23,445 bases of DNA, taken from NCBI GenBank assembly GCA_024690695.1, contig JAILOS010000058.1:1-23445 (forward strand). The letters are read 5' to 3'. Within the stretch, counting starts at the first letter, position 1. Each line of letters opens with the position of its first letter. Positions 21,947-23,445 of this stretch are shown piece by piece. Made by a program: the position numbers and the translations under genes. This DNA comes from Oscillospiraceae bacterium (GTDB lineage Bacteria; Bacillota_A; Clostridia; Oscillospirales; Oscillospiraceae). The notes below the pieces were generated by a model. That model was not told the DNA's origin and made no database searches. It saw only the letters and a list, made by a program, of their open reading frames with translations.

Positions 21947-23170
21947 TCATGCGCCGAACACGGAGAGCAGGAAGCCCGCCGCGATCGCCGAGCCGATCAC
22001 GCCCGCCACGTTCGGGCCCATCGCGTGCATCAGCAGGAAGTTCGACTTGTTGTAGCGCCGGCCCACGTCCTGCGAGACGCGCGCGGCCATCGGCACCGCC
22101 GAGACGCCCGCCGAGCCGATCAGCGGATTGATGCGGCCGCCGGAGGTCTTGTACATCACCAGACCGCCGCAGAGGCCGCCCGCGGTGGAAATGCCGAAAG
22201 CCACCACGCCGAGGATGATGATCTTGAAGGTGGACCAGTTCAGGAAGCTCTGCGCCACCATCGTCGCGCCAACGGAAGTCGCGAGGAAGATCGTGACGAT
22301 GTTCATCAGCGCGTTCTGCGCAGTGTCGGACAGACGGTCGGTCACGCCGCACTCGCGGAAGAGGTTGCCCAGCATCAGGCAGCCGATCAGCGGAGCGGTG
22401 GAGGGCAGGAGCAGGATCACAAAGGTCGCGACGACGATCGGGAAAACGATCTTCTCGGTCTTGGAGACCTCGCGGGTCTGCTCCATCTTGACCACGCGCA
22501 TCTTCTCGCTCGTCAGCGCCTTCATGATCGGCGGCTGGATCATCGGGATCAGCGCCATATACGAATAGGCTGCGATCGCGATGGGGCCGAGCAGTTCGGG
22601 TGCCAGCTTCGTCGTCAGGAAGATGGCCGTGGGGCCGTCCGCGCCGCCGATGATGCCGATCGAGGCGGCCTGCGGGCCGGTGAAGCCCAGCAGCACCGCG
22701 CCGAAAAAGGCCACGAACACGCCCAGCTGCGCCGCAGCGCCGAGCAGCAGGCTCTTGGGATTGGAAAGCAGCGGGCCGAAGTCCGTCATCGCGCCGACGC
22801 CCATGAAGATCAGCGAGGGATAGATGCCGGCCTTGACGCCGATATAGAAGAAGTCAAGCAAGCCGGCGTGGGCCATGATATGGCCGTAGCTGTGGTAATA
22901 GGGGCTTGTGGAATCGAGGAAGGCCGCCCACATCTCCGGATGATACATCGCGTTCTCGCCCATGCCGATGAAATAGCTCAGGTTCGAGAGCAAACAGCCG
23001 AAGGCGATGCCGCACAGGAGCAGCGGCTCAAATTTCTTGGCGATGCCAAGATAGAGCAGAACGAAGGCGATGAGGATCATCACAAGGTTCTTCCAGCCGC
23101 CCTCCGTGAGGAAGAAGGCCGCGAAGCCGGATTCCATCGCGAGCTTCTGCACAGTACCCAGTATATCCAT
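21947..23170 (-). CDS. Sodium ion-translocating decarboxylase, beta subunit
   Basis: 407 aa and strongly hydrophobic, matching the OadB/MmdB/GcdB family. This integral membrane subunit removes CO2 from carboxybiotin and exports Na+. The family core is present: [19 protein letters not shown] (117-135), and [15 protein letters not shown] (170-184) with Asp178, which corresponds to the essential aspartate of the Klebsiella protein. QPPIMKAL (212-219) and the C-terminal [11 protein letters not shown] are also typical. Which acid is decarboxylated (oxaloacetate, methylmalonyl-CoA or glutaconyl-CoA) is set by the alpha subunit, which is not in the window. GGAGGG upstream supports the start. The biotin carrier gene is 13 bp upstream. 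Confidence 0.95.
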   Translation of the reverse strand: MDILGTVQKLAMESGFAAFFLTEGGWKNLVMILIAFVLLYLGIAKKFEPLLLCGIAFGCLLSNLSYFIGMGENAMYHPEMWAAFLDSTSPYYHSYGHIMAHAGLLDFFYIGVKAGIYPSLIFMGVGAMTDFGPLLSNPKSLLLGAAAQLGVFVAFFGAVLLGFTGPQAASIGIIGGADGPTAIFLTTKLAPELLGPIAIAAYSYMALIPMIQPPIMKALTSEKMRVVKMEQTREVSKTEKIVFPIVVATFVILLLPSTAPLIGCLMLGNLFRECGVTDRLSDTAQNALMNIVTIFLATSVGATMVAQSFLNWSTFKIIILGVVAFGISTAGGLCGGLVMYKTSGGRINPLIGSAGVSAVPMAARVSQDVGRRYNKSNFLLMHAMGPNVAGVIGSAIAAGFLLSVFGA

Positions 23171-23183
23171 CCAAAGCCCTCCG

Positions 23184-23445
23184 TTACGCGATCACGACGA
23201 GCGGCGAGCCGGTCTCGACGACCTGGCCCTTGGAGACCGCGATCTGGGCGACCGAGCCGGCCTTCGGAGCGACGATCTCGTTTTCCATCTTCATGGCCTC
23301 AAGGACGATCAGCACGTCGCCCTCCTTGACCTTCTGCCCCAGCGTGACGTTGATCTTGAGGATGTTGCCGGGCATCGGGCTCTTGACGACCTCGCCCGCG
23401 GCAAGGGCCGCGGCTGCGGGGGCGGGAGCGGGAGCCGCGGCTGCG
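23184..23445 (-). CDS. Biotin carboxyl carrier subunit of the Na+-pumping decarboxylase (5' end outside window)
   Basis: The reverse-strand frame enters from the right edge and ends at 23184. It begins inside an Ala/Pro-rich flexible linker ([13 protein letters not shown]). A complete biotinyl domain of about 70 aa follows: [12 protein letters not shown], then EAMKMEN with the biotinylated lysine, and [13 protein letters not shown]. This layout is usual for the gamma/delta-type carrier that moves carboxybiotin between the carboxyltransferase and the membrane beta subunit encoded next. The ATG within SPMPG is inside the domain and is not the real start. Confidence 0.93.
   Translation of the reverse strand, partial: AAAAPAPAPAAAALAAGEVVKSPMPGNILKINVTLGQKVKEGDVLIVLEAMKMENEIVAPKAGSVAQIAVSKGQVVETGSPLVVIA

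Overview
The window is GC-rich chromosomal DNA from a bacterium, most likely a gut-type Firmicute of the class Clostridia (Oscillospirales-like). The evidence is sigma-A type promoters, AGGAGG-type ribosome binding sites, Firmicute-typical families (DUF4250, YlmH, DUF1385/YqhQ, peptidase T, DUF1653), a membrane beta subunit of a Na+-pumping decarboxylase, and the order recA-recX-rimO-pgsA-cysS. I see no insertion sequence, phage gene, CRISPR array, tRNA or rRNA. The genes are densely packed and look like core genome.

Layout. (1) 1-2060, minus strand: the 5' end of ispE, preceded by a GH13 oligo-1,6-glucosidase-like gene. (2) 2079-3840, plus strand: a secreted, membrane-anchored Ig-like repeat protein. 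It has a near-consensus promoter whose -10 is overlapped by a perfect 10-bp direct repeat, and it ends at a strong terminator. (3) 3849-8712, minus strand: an operon encoding a TetM/EF-G-like GTPase fused to a YacP/Rae1-type NYN nuclease, then ylmH (14-bp overlap), pepT and a 57-aa DUF4250 gene. (4) 8832-18039, plus strand: a long co-directional cluster. It holds a PhoB-type response regulator, a short-loop histidine kinase, DUF1385, prmC, recA, recX, rimO, pgsA, cysS and a small membrane protein, many overlapping by 1-8 bp, and it ends at a 17-bp-stem terminator. (5) 18122-20112, minus strand: a sugar nucleotidyltransferase and galE. (6) 20179-21310, plus strand: an alpha/beta hydrolase, a TTG-started DUF1653 gene and a terminator. 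(7) 21319-23445, minus strand: the biotin carrier (cut by the window edge) and the beta subunit of a Na+-translocating decarboxylase, followed by an unknown membrane-anchored protein.

Translation and its quality control is a recurring theme: the GTPase-nuclease fusion, YlmH, PrmC, RimO and CysS. The most interesting object is the fusion at 6064-8652. It joins a ribosomal A-site GTPase (ribosome-protection family) to a homologue of Rae1, a nuclease known to cut mRNA in the ribosomal A site. It overlaps ylmH, whose B. subtilis homologue has been linked to ribosome-associated quality control. I propose a stalled-ribosome clearance module. The architecture itself is read directly from the sequence; the function is inference.
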